Notes: generated by a model from the sequence alone, not told the origin. A stretch of 13,611 nucleotides of DNA from CBFHSD01 sp965658375 (GCA_965658375.1 CBFHSD010000054.1:1-13611), one strand, 5' to 3'; positions 1 through 7,763 are shown, counted from the first letter of the stretch. Program-made: numbers and translations.

Positions 1-222
1 TGTAGAATCGAGCAAGTAAAACCCATCTTGGGCAGCTAAACAGGGATTGCAATAGGTAACACCATTACACGCACAGACACCAAGACATTCTGCTGAGCAC
101 ACGGAGTCCATCCATAAAGAATCCAAGGCGGCATCATAGCAACCTGTTAATGGTTCCGAATCGTCATTACATTGGGTCAAAGCCCCTAAACAAAGCACAG
201 TGAAAAGAAAAAGATAACGCAT
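1..222 (-). CDS. Kazal-like Cys-rich putative lipoprotein, C-terminus cut by window edge
   Basis: This reading frame is open from an ATG at 222 to the window edge (74 codons, no stop), so the gene is partial. The N-terminus (MRYLFLFTVLCLGALTQC) looks like a short signal peptide ending at Cys18, followed by Asn-Asp-Asp-Ser-Glu. The LTQC lipobox is imperfect because Gln precedes the Cys, so lipidation is likely but not certain. Residues 42-67 are cysteine-rich: Cys42, 46, 50, 52, 58 and 61 surround an NGVTY core, which resembles the CGxNGxTYxNxC signature of Kazal-type domains. Kazal domains elsewhere are protease inhibitors or extracellular modules; here I infer only a secreted, disulfide-stabilised surface protein. 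The start overlaps the upstream stop by one base (TAATG), so translation is probably coupled. It is the last visible gene of the minus-strand operon. Confidence 0.7.
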   Translation of the reverse strand, partial: MRYLFLFTVLCLGALTQCNDDSEPLTGCYDAALDSLWMDSVCSAECLGVCACNGVTYCNPCLAAQDGFYLLDST

Positions 223-710
223 TACACTAATTGTTTGTGCCAGCTGTTGTCAACTGAGGTTTTCCAATGGGTTTGAAACTCGGCTAAAGTACTCACTAAA
301 TTATTAAACACAGGCGTTTGGCTTGTCACCTCTCCACTCTTTAGCATTTCCTGAAATTCGTTCATATGTATTTGATCAAGACATCCATCTTTCTCAAATA
401 CTACAAGCATTCTATTGAACCAGTCAATTTCTAATTGACTTCCGAACTCTTTCATTAGGTGCACTTGTTTATCTATGCTGCAACCTGTAGCTCCAGCTAC
501 CTGTTCATCAAGGGCAAACACCACAAAACGACCTAGCAACACTTTCGCCTCTGCCATTAAGTCTTTACCATGTGCTTGCCATTGCACAATAAATTGAGAG
601 AGCCACGCTTCTAGCTTTTCTGTCTCAGAGGTTGTTAACACCCTATCAGATTGATAGATCCATACCCTGCTGTGACTTGGAAGCGAAAAAATATCTTGAA
701 TGGCTTCCAT
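222..710 (-). CDS. Conserved 162-aa Bacteroidota protein, often mislabelled 'ABC transporter ATPase'
   Basis: I recognise this as the short Bacteroidota family often carried in databases as 'ABC transporter ATPase'. The recognisable parts are the N-terminal SRVWIYQSDR stretch (residues 14-23) and the ATGCSIDKQVHLMKEF block (73-88). It has no Walker A, signature or Walker B motif, no signal peptide and no membrane segment, so it cannot be an ABC ATPase by itself; it is probably a small cytoplasmic protein. Cys77 sits in the most conserved-looking block, in a GCSID context. The function is unknown. It starts at the ATG at 710, sharing one base with the stop of the HdrB-like gene (TAATG), and its own stop shares one base with the next start. 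This suggests coupled production with the Fe-S proteins, but no functional link is shown by the sequence. Confidence 0.75.
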   Translation of the reverse strand: MEAIQDIFSLPSHSRVWIYQSDRVLTTSETEKLEAWLSQFIVQWQAHGKDLMAEAKVLLGRFVVFALDEQVAGATGCSIDKQVHLMKEFGSQLEIDWFNRMLVVFEKDGCLDQIHMNEFQEMLKSGEVTSQTPVFNNLVSTLAEFQTHWKTSVDNSWHKQLV

Positions 711-1501
711 TAGAGTTCTGCAGCTTCGGCAATCAATTCGGCAATATCTTTCACTTCAATCTCGTCTTCTTTATTGAAGTTTTTCACACCATCTGTCATC
801 ATGGTGTTACAAAAAGGACAGCCTGTTGCTATCACATTAGGTTTCAAATCTAAGGCATCTTCTGTACGTGCAACATTTACCTCTTTATCTCCCTTCTCTG
901 CTTCTTTGAACATTTGCGCACCACCTGCACCACAACACAATCCACGTTCTTTGCAACGCTTCATCTCTGTTAATTCGGCATCTAGCTTTCTAAGCATTTC
1001 TCTGGGTGCCTCATACTCATCATTTGCACGTCCTAAATAACAGGGGTCATGAAAGGTAATTCGCTTTCCTTTAAAAGATCCCCCTTCAACTTTCAGTTTT
1101 CCAGTCTTCAACAAATCAGAAATAAACTGACTGTGATGCATCACTTCATAATTTCCCCCAAGTTCTGGGTACTCATTTTTAAGTGTATTGAAGCAATGAG
1201 GGCAACCTGTAACTATTCGTTTGATTCCGTAACCATTCAGCACTTCAATATTCATCATGGCTTGCATTTGAAAGAGAAACTCGTTTCCTGCTCTTTTTGC
1301 GGGATCTCCAGTACATCCTTCTTCGGTTCCTAAAACAGCAAATTTCACCTCTGCTTTGTTCAATAATCGAACAATAGCCTTGGTAATTTTCTTCGCTCTA
1401 TCATCAAAACTCCCTGAACATCCCACCCAAAACAATACTTCTGGAGCTTCTCCGGCAGCAATTAATTCAGCTACTGTGGGGACTTTTATTTTGTTTTCCA
1501 T
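710..1501 (-). CDS. HdrB/GlpC-like (Fe-S)-binding protein with two CCG (cysteine-rich) domains
   Basis: A soluble 263-aa redox protein of the heterodisulfide reductase subunit B / GlpC cysteine-rich family. Two CCG modules are visible. The first has Cys28 (WVGCSGS), Cys63 (EGCTGD) and CPHC at 100-103. The second has Cys154 (HDPCYLG), CCGAGG at 189-194 and CPFC at 228-231. In HdrB such modules hold non-cubane [4Fe-4S] clusters; in this relative the cofactor and substrate are unknown. The first module has a single Cys where canonical CCG has two. I chose the ATG at 1501 rather than the TTG at 1519, because the six extra residues are Lys/Glu-rich and the known family starts near this ATG. It follows the membrane Fe-S gene by 25 bp and overlaps the next gene by one base. 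It very likely works with the membrane partner as an electron-transfer pair. Confidence 0.88.
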   Translation of the reverse strand: MENKIKVPTVAELIAAGEAPEVLFWVGCSGSFDDRAKKITKAIVRLLNKAEVKFAVLGTEEGCTGDPAKRAGNEFLFQMQAMMNIEVLNGYGIKRIVTGCPHCFNTLKNEYPELGGNYEVMHHSQFISDLLKTGKLKVEGGSFKGKRITFHDPCYLGRANDEYEAPREMLRKLDAELTEMKRCKERGLCCGAGGAQMFKEAEKGDKEVNVARTEDALDLKPNVIATGCPFCNTMMTDGVKNFNKEDEIEVKDIAELIAEAAEL

Positions 1502-1526
1502 TTTCTTTTCTTGTTTCAAGATAGAC

Positions 1527-2882
1527 CTATTCGTCTTTCCAGTTCAATCGGTCTGCCTGTGCAAATTGCCAAGGCGCTCCATTGTTTTCAATATTGGTGA
1601 ACATGCCGTTCAATTCTTGTGGTGCATCAGACAGCTCCATCACCATAAACCTGCGCATTTCTACTATCACACTTAATGGATCTAAGTTAATCGGACAAGC
1701 TTGAGTACATGCATTGCAAGAGGTACATGCCCATAATTCTTCTTTTGAAATGTAATCGCCCAAAAGGCTCTTACCATCATCATAATCAGCACCATGAGTG
1801 TCTATGTTCTTTCCTACCTCTTCCAACCTATCACGTGTATCTATCATGATTTTTCTTGGAGATAGCAGCTTTCCTGTTTGGTTAGCTGGACATTCAGAAG
1901 TACACCTTCCACACTCTGTACACGTGTAAGAATCTAATAATGATTTCCAGCTCAAGTCTTTCACGTCTTTTGCTCCAAATGCCTGAGGAACTTGATTCTC
2001 ATCTGGAGCAGGAGCTGCGAAAGGATCCGCATTGGGATCCATCATCAACTTTACTTCATTGGTAACCGATTCCATATTATTGAAACGGCCTTTCGGGTTC
2101 AAATTGCTGTAAAAAGTAGCAGGAAAAGCGATGATAATGTGAAAATGCTTTGATATAGGGAGGTAGTTTAAGAAAGCTAAAATTCCAATGATATGGAACC
2201 ACCAACTACCACGCTCAATCATTGCTAATGTGCTTAAGTCTTCTGGCAACAAAGGAGCTATGAAACCACTGATTAAGAAACTTCCATTCATACTTAAGCT
2301 GTACTTTTCAAGTCCCAGGCCCGCTAAAACTTCTGGAGAAGTACTCATAAGAATGCTATCTGAAGCATTCATGATTAAAAGGGCAGCCATTAAAATGAGT
2401 TCTATGTAAAGAATGTAAAGTGCATCTTTTGTTGGCCAACCTTTCATTTCTGGTTTCCAGAAGCGAGGTACACGAACCACCAATCTTCTTGCTAAAAAAA
2501 CGAGCACTCCGATAACAACACCAAGCGCTAGCACTTCAAAAAAGTTGATGACCACAAAATAGAAACTACCTAAAACCTCATGAAACACTCTGTGTGTTCC
2601 CAAGATTCCATCAAGCATAATTTCCAAAACCTCTATATTGATGAGTACAAAACCTACATAAACCAAAAGGTGCATGATGGCCGCAACGGGTCTCGCTCCC
2701 ATTTTAGATTGCCCAAAAGCCACCTTTAGCATGGTTTGCCATCTTTCGCTTTTACGATCGGAGCGATCCTCTTCTCTCCCTAAAAGAATATTTCTTCTAA
2801 TCCTACCTACTTGCCTTGAAAAGAGATATATAGCACCCGCAAGCAATAGAATAAATACACCATTTGATATTCCCATAGTCAT
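1527..2882 (-). CDS. Membrane (Fe-S)-binding protein: HdrE/NarI-like membrane domain fused to HdrC-like dicluster domain
   Basis: A 451-aa integral membrane redox protein. About five hydrophobic segments are visible (roughly residues 7-23, 66-90, 104-132, 153-178 and 227-256). Histidines in or beside them (71, 101, 230, 246, 248) could ligate heme b, as in the NarI/HdrE family. A cytoplasmic tail carries two [4Fe-4S] motifs of the CxxCxxCxxxCP type: Cys321/324/327/331 and Cys386/389/392/396. The layout suggests electron flow between the quinone pool and the adjacent HdrB-like protein, as in heterodisulfide-reductase-type HdrCE plus HdrB modules; the end substrate cannot be read from the sequence. 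The start is the ATG at 2882, with a second in-frame ATG at 2876 equally possible. It lies 9 bp after the MCE gene. Confidence 0.87.
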   Translation of the reverse strand: MTMGISNGVFILLLAGAIYLFSRQVGRIRRNILLGREEDRSDRKSERWQTMLKVAFGQSKMGARPVAAIMHLLVYVGFVLINIEVLEIMLDGILGTHRVFHEVLGSFYFVVINFFEVLALGVVIGVLVFLARRLVVRVPRFWKPEMKGWPTKDALYILYIELILMAALLIMNASDSILMSTSPEVLAGLGLEKYSLSMNGSFLISGFIAPLLPEDLSTLAMIERGSWWFHIIGILAFLNYLPISKHFHIIIAFPATFYSNLNPKGRFNNMESVTNEVKLMMDPNADPFAAPAPDENQVPQAFGAKDVKDLSWKSLLDSYTCTECGRCTSECPANQTGKLLSPRKIMIDTRDRLEEVGKNIDTHGADYDDGKSLLGDYISKEELWACTSCNACTQACPINLDPLSVIVEMRRFMVMELSDAPQELNGMFTNIENNGAPWQFAQADRLNWKDE

Positions 2883-2891
2883 TCAAAGATC

Positions 2892-3890
2892 TTATTCGGT
2901 TTCTTTAGATTTCTCCTTTTTCTTCTCGCCTTTCTTTTCGCTCTTGCCAAAAATGGAAAAGTGAACATAGCGTTTAGGATTTTCCTGCATGTCTAGCAAT
3001 AGCAAGTCCAAGTCTTTTGAAGCTTGTTCTAGATTCAAATACAGCGAATCATTGTTGATAAGCATACCAACAGTTCCCTCTCCAGCATTTATTTTGTTGG
3101 TGATGGTTTCTAGATTGGCCATTGCTTTTTGCGTTGCATCTAAGGTTTCTTGTACCTTCATATTTGCTAAGGTATCGCTGAATGTTGCCAGATTCTCTAA
3201 GGTATGAGAGATATTATCAGAATTATCTGCCACTACTTGTGTAATGTCTTCTAAATTAGAAAAAGCTCCTTCAATGTGATCGCGCTCTGCGCTTAGAATC
3301 TCATTTACACTCTTTAGGGCTTCGCGCATTTCATAGAAACTCTCGTTAATGTAAACAAAGCTTTCTCTTAAATTGAGCGTTGTTTCTTCATCAAAGATGA
3401 GCTGCACCGAAGTCACCACACTATCTAAAGATGAAATGAGTTTGTTGGTTTTTTCTTCAATAGGTCTAAAACGTGCATCAAGAGCATCTGCCAAATCACT
3501 TTCTACACCACTTCTTAAGGTGTCTCCAGGAGCAGCTTCATTTGGAGAACTACCCGGAACTAAAACCACTGCTTTAGTTCCAAACAGGTCTAAACTTGTG
3601 ATTTTAGCCGTAGAATTTGATGGGATATTGATGTTTTTTTCTGTGATGGAAAGCTCTACTAGCTGCCTTCCACTTCGATCTTTGAGAAATGAGACTCCCT
3701 TAACCCGACCTATGCGCAACCCATTGTACATGATTGCATTATCGTTGGTAAGACCACCTACCCCATCATAGATTGCATAGTAGTTACTTGATTTGCTAAA
3801 AACCTCTGCCCCTTTTAGGTAGTTTAAACCAAAATATACTAAAAACACTGCAAGCAAACAGACAATCGCTATTTTTATTTCTTTACTCAT
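2892..3890 (-). CDS. MCE/MlaD-family outer-membrane lipid transport protein
   Basis: A 332-aa protein with one N-terminal transmembrane anchor (about residues 5-24), followed by an MCE domain (about 36-113) containing the typical YYAIYDGVGGL, NGLRIGRVKGV and GTKAVVLVPG blocks. The long remainder (about 130-290) is heptad-like and predicted helical, as in MlaD/PqiB relatives that form hexameric periplasmic tunnels or needles. The tail (about 315-332) is very rich in Lys and Glu. In known systems MCE proteins receive phospholipid from an MlaE permease and MlaF ATPase in the inner membrane; neither is encoded in this window. The start ATG overlaps the amidase stop in an ATGA junction, so the two are translationally coupled. 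The family is clear, but the lipid and transport direction are not. Confidence 0.88.
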   Translation of the reverse strand: MSKEIKIAIVCLLAVFLVYFGLNYLKGAEVFSKSSNYYAIYDGVGGLTNDNAIMYNGLRIGRVKGVSFLKDRSGRQLVELSITEKNINIPSNSTAKITSLDLFGTKAVVLVPGSSPNEAAPGDTLRSGVESDLADALDARFRPIEEKTNKLISSLDSVVTSVQLIFDEETTLNLRESFVYINESFYEMREALKSVNEILSAERDHIEGAFSNLEDITQVVADNSDNISHTLENLATFSDTLANMKVQETLDATQKAMANLETITNKINAGEGTVGMLINNDSLYLNLEQASKDLDLLLLDMQENPKRYVHFSIFGKSEKKGEKKKEKSKETE

Positions 3891-5080
3891 AATTTTTGAG
3901 ACGAATTTCTGAGAATTTCTAATGCTTCTTGCAATGATATCAACTGACCGTCTTGCATACCAACAATAAACGCATCTTTATATGAATTTTCTCTGATAGA
4001 ACGCTGAAGTACCACCGCATCTTCAAAAGATACTTCCTTGCCTACCACATACTTATATACTTTATCTGTTTTGTATTCTTCAACACCTTCAACCCCTTTA
4101 AAGTTTTGAGAAAGGGTTTCTACCTGTTCTCTTGTACTTGCCAATTGCACCATGAAAAAAACCGAGTCTTGAGAATTTACTGGAGAATCATACATGGTTT
4201 GGCTTATTACCTTATCTACCTTACCAGTAATTGGATCATCGCTGTACTTTGATTCATCTATAGGCTCATCAATGGCTGCTTTGTAATCTCTAATTGCCCT
4301 GTAAATGGCTGAGGCCATATACACTTTCCCGTTTTCTGTATTTAAGAAATCTTCTTCTGTTGAATTGGTTAAAAAGCCAAGCTCAATAAGTATACTCGGC
4401 ATGCTCGTTCTGCTGATCACCCAAAAGCCGGCTTCTCTTACTCCTCTATCTCTTCTGCTTACCCGTTCTCTAAATTGATCTTGAACCAAACTGGCCATGT
4501 AAATACTTTGCGTTCTAAACTCGCCTTGCTGCAGGCTCAATGCGATCATGGCTTCTGGTGAGTTATCAAAACCAGCATAGTTCACATCATAATTGTCTTC
4601 CAGAAACATTACTTGGTTCTCTCTTTTTGCCACTTCCATATTGGCCTCTTGCTTATGCATTCCCAAAACATAAGTTTCAGAACCAAAAGCCTTTACACTG
4701 GCCGCGGCATTGCAATGGATAGATACAAAGAGCTGCGCATTCTCATCATTGGCCATTTTTGTGCGCTCATACAACTCCAAAAATACGTCTGTATCTCTGG
4801 TCATCACTACCTCTACATCAGGCAAGTGTTCGCCCATGTATTTCTCTACCAATAAAGCAACATCTAAAACAATGTCGCTCTCGGTTTTCTTGTATCTACC
4901 TGTACCTAAATTTCCGGGGTCTTTACCTCCATGACCTGCATCAATAACTATTTTTTTGATGCGGTAACTTTCACTTGGTTTTTGGGCGAACCCTGTGAAA
5001 CAAGCGAATAACATGATGTTAGCAATAATTAACACGTAAAAACGTGAAAATACTGAGCTATTCCCTTTGATTATATCCAT
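3887..5080 (-). CDS. N-acetylmuramoyl-L-alanine amidase (Amidase_3) with SPOR-like C-terminal domain
   Basis: A 397-aa exported zinc amidase that cleaves the bond between N-acetylmuramic acid and the L-Ala of the peptide stem, typically during cell separation. A signal peptide (about residues 1-32, ending GFAQ) precedes the catalytic domain (about 42-270). Zinc ligands are visible as His50 (DAGHGG), Glu67 (KKTESD) and His122 (SIHCNA), and the catalytic Glu as Glu234 (LIELGFLTN). After a linker, residues 306-390 look like the SPOR-like tail seen on Bacteroidota amidases (FFMVQLAS, YKYVVGKE, YKDAFIVGMQDG), which may bind denuded glycan at the septum. The ATG at 5080 is first in the operon, and a -7 box lies upstream at 5129-5136. 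The gene is divergent from lptD, a pairing that places wall and LPS biogenesis side by side. Confidence 0.93.
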   Translation of the reverse strand: MDIIKGNSSVFSRFYVLIIANIMLFACFTGFAQKPSESYRIKKIVIDAGHGGKDPGNLGTGRYKKTESDIVLDVALLVEKYMGEHLPDVEVVMTRDTDVFLELYERTKMANDENAQLFVSIHCNAAASVKAFGSETYVLGMHKQEANMEVAKRENQVMFLEDNYDVNYAGFDNSPEAMIALSLQQGEFRTQSIYMASLVQDQFRERVSRRDRGVREAGFWVISRTSMPSILIELGFLTNSTEEDFLNTENGKVYMASAIYRAIRDYKAAIDEPIDESKYSDDPITGKVDKVISQTMYDSPVNSQDSVFFMVQLASTREQVETLSQNFKGVEGVEEYKTDKVYKYVVGKEVSFEDAVVLQRSIRENSYKDAFIVGMQDGQLISLQEALEILRNSSQKL

Positions 5081-5098
5081 AATGTTGAACTATGTTCG
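5066..5098 (+). promoter_or_regulatory. Weak candidate promoter for lptD
   Basis: On the plus strand TTTG at 5066-5069 is followed after 21 bp by TATGTTCG at 5091-5098, which differs at one position from TAnnTTTG. A second near match, TTTATTTG, lies at 5099-5106 but has no TTG at the right distance. Either would start transcription around 5105-5113, inside the 5' edge of the divergent amidase gene's leader. The assignment is tentative because no perfect -7 box is present on this strand. Confidence 0.3.
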
Positions 5099-5128
5099 TT
5101 TATTTGTGGCCTAATTGTTCAAACGGAA

Positions 5129-5156
5129 CAAAAGTAGCTTTTTAATCTTGCGTAAA
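5129..5156 (-). promoter_or_regulatory. Candidate promoter for the amidase operon
   Basis: On the minus strand, 5136-5129 reads TACTTTTG, a perfect match to the Bacteroidetes -7 consensus TAnnTTTG. At the expected -33 position, 17 bp upstream, the strand reads TTTA (consensus TTTG). The predicted start of transcription is about 5122, giving a leader of roughly 40 nt before the ATG at 5080. The box lies inside, or just ahead of, the 5' end of lptD depending on which lptD start is used. Confidence 0.5.
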
Positions 5157-7763
5157 CTTTTTACCATACTTGTTTTAATTCACTCGCTACTGTTAATTAC
5201 AGTGCAGGTTTTTGGGCAAGTAGACCCTCCTCAAAACCAGCCTGAAGAAGGTGAAAAAAAGTTTATAATCCAAAATAATCAAGATTCGCTGGCTATTCTA
5301 TTAAACGATTCGCTCAACGATTCTATACCAATACTCGACCCAGAACCTCAAAGTCCGATTAGTGCTCAAATCAAATACAAGGCCGAAGATTCAATTCTCT
5401 TTGATGCAGTGAACCAAAAGGCTTTTCTCTTCCACGAAGCCGAGGTAACTTATGGCGACTTGATCTTAAAAGCCAATTACATTGAAATTAACATGGCAAC
5501 CAACGAGGTGTATGCCGAAGGAGTGGAAGACACAAATGGCGTTGTTCAAGGGAAACCAGAGTTCACGCAAGCAGGCCAAACCTACAAGGCTGGTAAAATG
5601 GCCTACAACTTCAATTCTGGCAAGGGAAAAACATGGGAAGCTAGAACTGAACAGAACGAAGGATTTATACACGGGGAAGAAATCAAAAGAGCAAATGACT
5701 CTGTGATTTTCGTTAGCCATGGAAAATTCACCACTTGTAGCTTAGAACATCCTCATTTCTATGTACAGGCAAAAAAACTCAAGGTAATACCAGATCAAAA
5801 AATCATTACCGGACCAGCAAATATGGTGATTGCAGATGTCCCTACTCCATTGTGGGTGCCTTTTGGTTTCTTTCCAGACTCTGAAAACAGAAAGAATGGA
5901 ATCATTTTTCCAGAACCCGACTTGAGCACAACAATGGGTTTTAACCTAAGAAATGGCGGTTACTATTTTAGCGGAAATGAATTTTACGATGTTCAATTGC
6001 TTGGAGACATCTATACCAATGGAAGCTACTCTTTAAGGTTGATTCCAGAGTACAAAGTGAAATACAGGTTTAACGGTCGCTTTAATTTGAATTATGCTTC
6101 TATGAAATCAGGAGATCCTGATGCTTCTGATTTTGTAAATGCCACGAGCTACGGAATTCAATGGAGGCATTCACAAGACCCCAAAGCCAACCCCAACTCA
6201 AACTTCAATGCCAACGTAAACTTCGGTTCTTCTAACCGATTTACCAATGACTTAAACTCTGGAGTAAATGATTATTTGTCGAGTAACTTTAACTCAAATA
6301 TTAGCTACAGTAGACAATTTAAAACCTTCGGTCTGGCGAGCAGTTTATCTCTACAAACCAACTTAAGTCAAAACATAGACAAAAATGATTCTAAGAAGAA
6401 TTCCATTTCATTGAGTTTACCTAGAGGGAATTACAGCCTCTCCAGATTTTTCCCTTTTGCCCGTAAAGAGATGGTTGGCAAACAAGCTTGGTATGAGAAA
6501 ATTGGTGTGGCACTAAACTCAAGTTTCGACAACCGAGCCACCATGGGAGACACCGTATTCGGAACCCCTGAAATGTGGGATACTTTTCAAAATGGGATAC
6601 AACACTCTATTCCTGTTTCGATGAACCTAAAAGTACTGAAATACACAAATTTAGAGCCTAACGCGAACTTTAGGGAAACTTGGTATTCAAACAGCTTTAG
6701 GGAAACATATTATCCAGAGAATGACTCTGTAGCCATAGACACTTTAAGCGGATTTACACGCTACGGTAGTGTGTCGGCTGGTGCATCATACTCTTTTAGA
6801 CTATATGGGATTTATGCGCTTAAGAATCCAGGGCGAGTAAAGAAATTTAGACATACCCTTTCTCCTCGTGTATCTGCCAACTTAACTCCAGCTATTAACG
6901 CTAGTAAACACTTCAGAACATACACAGATACGCTTGGTAATGAAATAAAATACTCAACTATAAGTGGTATTTACGGAGCACCAAGCCAAAATAGAAGTGG
7001 TCGAATTGGCTTTAACTTAGACAATGTGCTGGAAATGAAGTACACGCCAAGAAACGATACTATTGGAGAAGATAAAAATGTAGCGATTTTTCAAGGCTTC
7101 AACTTTTCTACCAGCTACGATATTTATGCTGATAGCCTGAATTGGTCTGATCTCAGTGTCGACTTCAGATCTGCTCTCGGTAATAAGCTAGATTTCAGGA
7201 TTAGATCGACCTTTTCTCCTTATTACTACAGTGAAGATGCAAACCGAGTAATTGACGACACCTATTTGAATCAAACAGGAAGTATCTTAAGGTTTAAAAG
7301 TATTCAAATCACCTTAAACTCAAGGCTCACATCACAAGGCTTCAAACCCAACGAAAATGTAGAAGAAGCTAAAGAAAATGCCACACCTGAACAGTTGGAT
7401 TACATTGAAAATAATCCAGAGGCTTTTGTAGATTTCAATATCCCTTGGTCTTTGAATACAACATATTCTTATGCCATCACTGTGGAAGGAACACCTACCA
7501 TAAGGCACAGTATTCAGTTTATTGGAGATTTTTCATTGACTGAAAACATGAAAATTGCTGGAAGATCAGGGTATGATTTTGAAAGAGAAGAATTGATTCA
7601 AACCAGCTTTTCAATCATGAGAGATCTGCATTGCTGGCAAATGTCTTTAGACATCACTCCTTTTGGACCTAGACAGAGCTACACCTTTAGCATACATCCA
7701 AAACCAGGAATTTTGAGTGATTTAAAACTACAGAGAAAAAGAAACTGGGATGAGAACTTTTAA
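5148..7763 (+). CDS. lptD: LptD-like outer-membrane LPS assembly protein
   Basis: This is the Bacteroidota form of LptD, the outer-membrane beta-barrel that, with LptE, inserts lipopolysaccharide into the outer leaflet. From the start used here it has 871 residues. A signal peptide (about 1-24, ending VFGQ) is followed by an OstA/LptA-like beta-jellyroll domain (about 73-230, with repeats such as EVTYGDLILKANYIEI and the FTTCSLEHPHFYVQAKKLKV block). The rest is a long beta-barrel rich in alternating aromatic strands, ending in the typical LHCWQMSLDITPFGP block. Only two cysteines are visible (197 and 829), whereas E. coli uses four for its disulfide switch. There is no in-frame ATG near the 5' end. 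TTG at 5148 gives a standard signal peptide (RKLFTILVLI); TTG at 5115, directly after an in-frame stop, would add 11 residues. The gene overlaps the recN stop tail to tail. Confidence 0.88.
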   Translation: MRKLFTILVLIHSLLLITVQVFGQVDPPQNQPEEGEKKFIIQNNQDSLAILLNDSLNDSIPILDPEPQSPISAQIKYKAEDSILFDAVNQKAFLFHEAEVTYGDLILKANYIEINMATNEVYAEGVEDTNGVVQGKPEFTQAGQTYKAGKMAYNFNSGKGKTWEARTEQNEGFIHGEEIKRANDSVIFVSHGKFTTCSLEHPHFYVQAKKLKVIPDQKIITGPANMVIADVPTPLWVPFGFFPDSENRKNGIIFPEPDLSTTMGFNLRNGGYYFSGNEFYDVQLLGDIYTNGSYSLRLIPEYKVKYRFNGRFNLNYASMKSGDPDASDFVNATSYGIQWRHSQDPKANPNSNFNANVNFGSSNRFTNDLNSGVNDYLSSNFNSNISYSRQFKTFGLASSLSLQTNLSQNIDKNDSKKNSISLSLPRGNYSLSRFFPFARKEMVGKQAWYEKIGVALNSSFDNRATMGDTVFGTPEMWDTFQNGIQHSIPVSMNLKVLKYTNLEPNANFRETWYSNSFRETYYPENDSVAIDTLSGFTRYGSVSAGASYSFRLYGIYALKNPGRVKKFRHTLSPRVSANLTPAINASKHFRTYTDTLGNEIKYSTISGIYGAPSQNRSGRIGFNLDNVLEMKYTPRNDTIGEDKNVAIFQGFNFSTSYDIYADSLNWSDLSVDFRSALGNKLDFRIRSTFSPYYYSEDANRVIDDTYLNQTGSILRFKSIQITLNSRLTSQGFKPNENVEEAKENATPEQLDYIENNPEAFVDFNIPWSLNTTYSYAITVEGTPTIRHSIQFIGDFSLTENMKIAGRSGYDFEREELIQTSFSIMRDLHCWQMSLDITPFGPRQSYTFSIHPKPGILSDLKLQRKRNWDENF

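Noticed and set aside
632..853. Plus-strand open frame of 73 codons over the 162-aa and HdrB-like genes
   Set aside because: It is antisense to two well-supported genes, has no recognisable domain and reads as their reverse-frame shadow.
1502..1519. TTG start extending the HdrB-like protein by MKQEKK
   Set aside because: The ATG at 1501 fits the family N-terminus, and the A/G-rich extension is more likely its ribosome-binding region.
3373..3771. Plus-strand open frame of 132 codons inside the MCE gene
   Set aside because: It lies wholly antisense to the MCE domain and coil. Its Ser/Leu-rich composition is typical of a shadow frame.
4540..4947. Several overlapping plus-strand frames inside the amidase gene
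   Set aside because: They are antisense to the conserved catalytic domain, overlap one another in different frames and show no family features.
5466..5720. Open frames on both strands within the LptD N-terminal domain
   Set aside because: The LptD frame itself encodes a recognisable OstA-like domain here, so the others are shadows.
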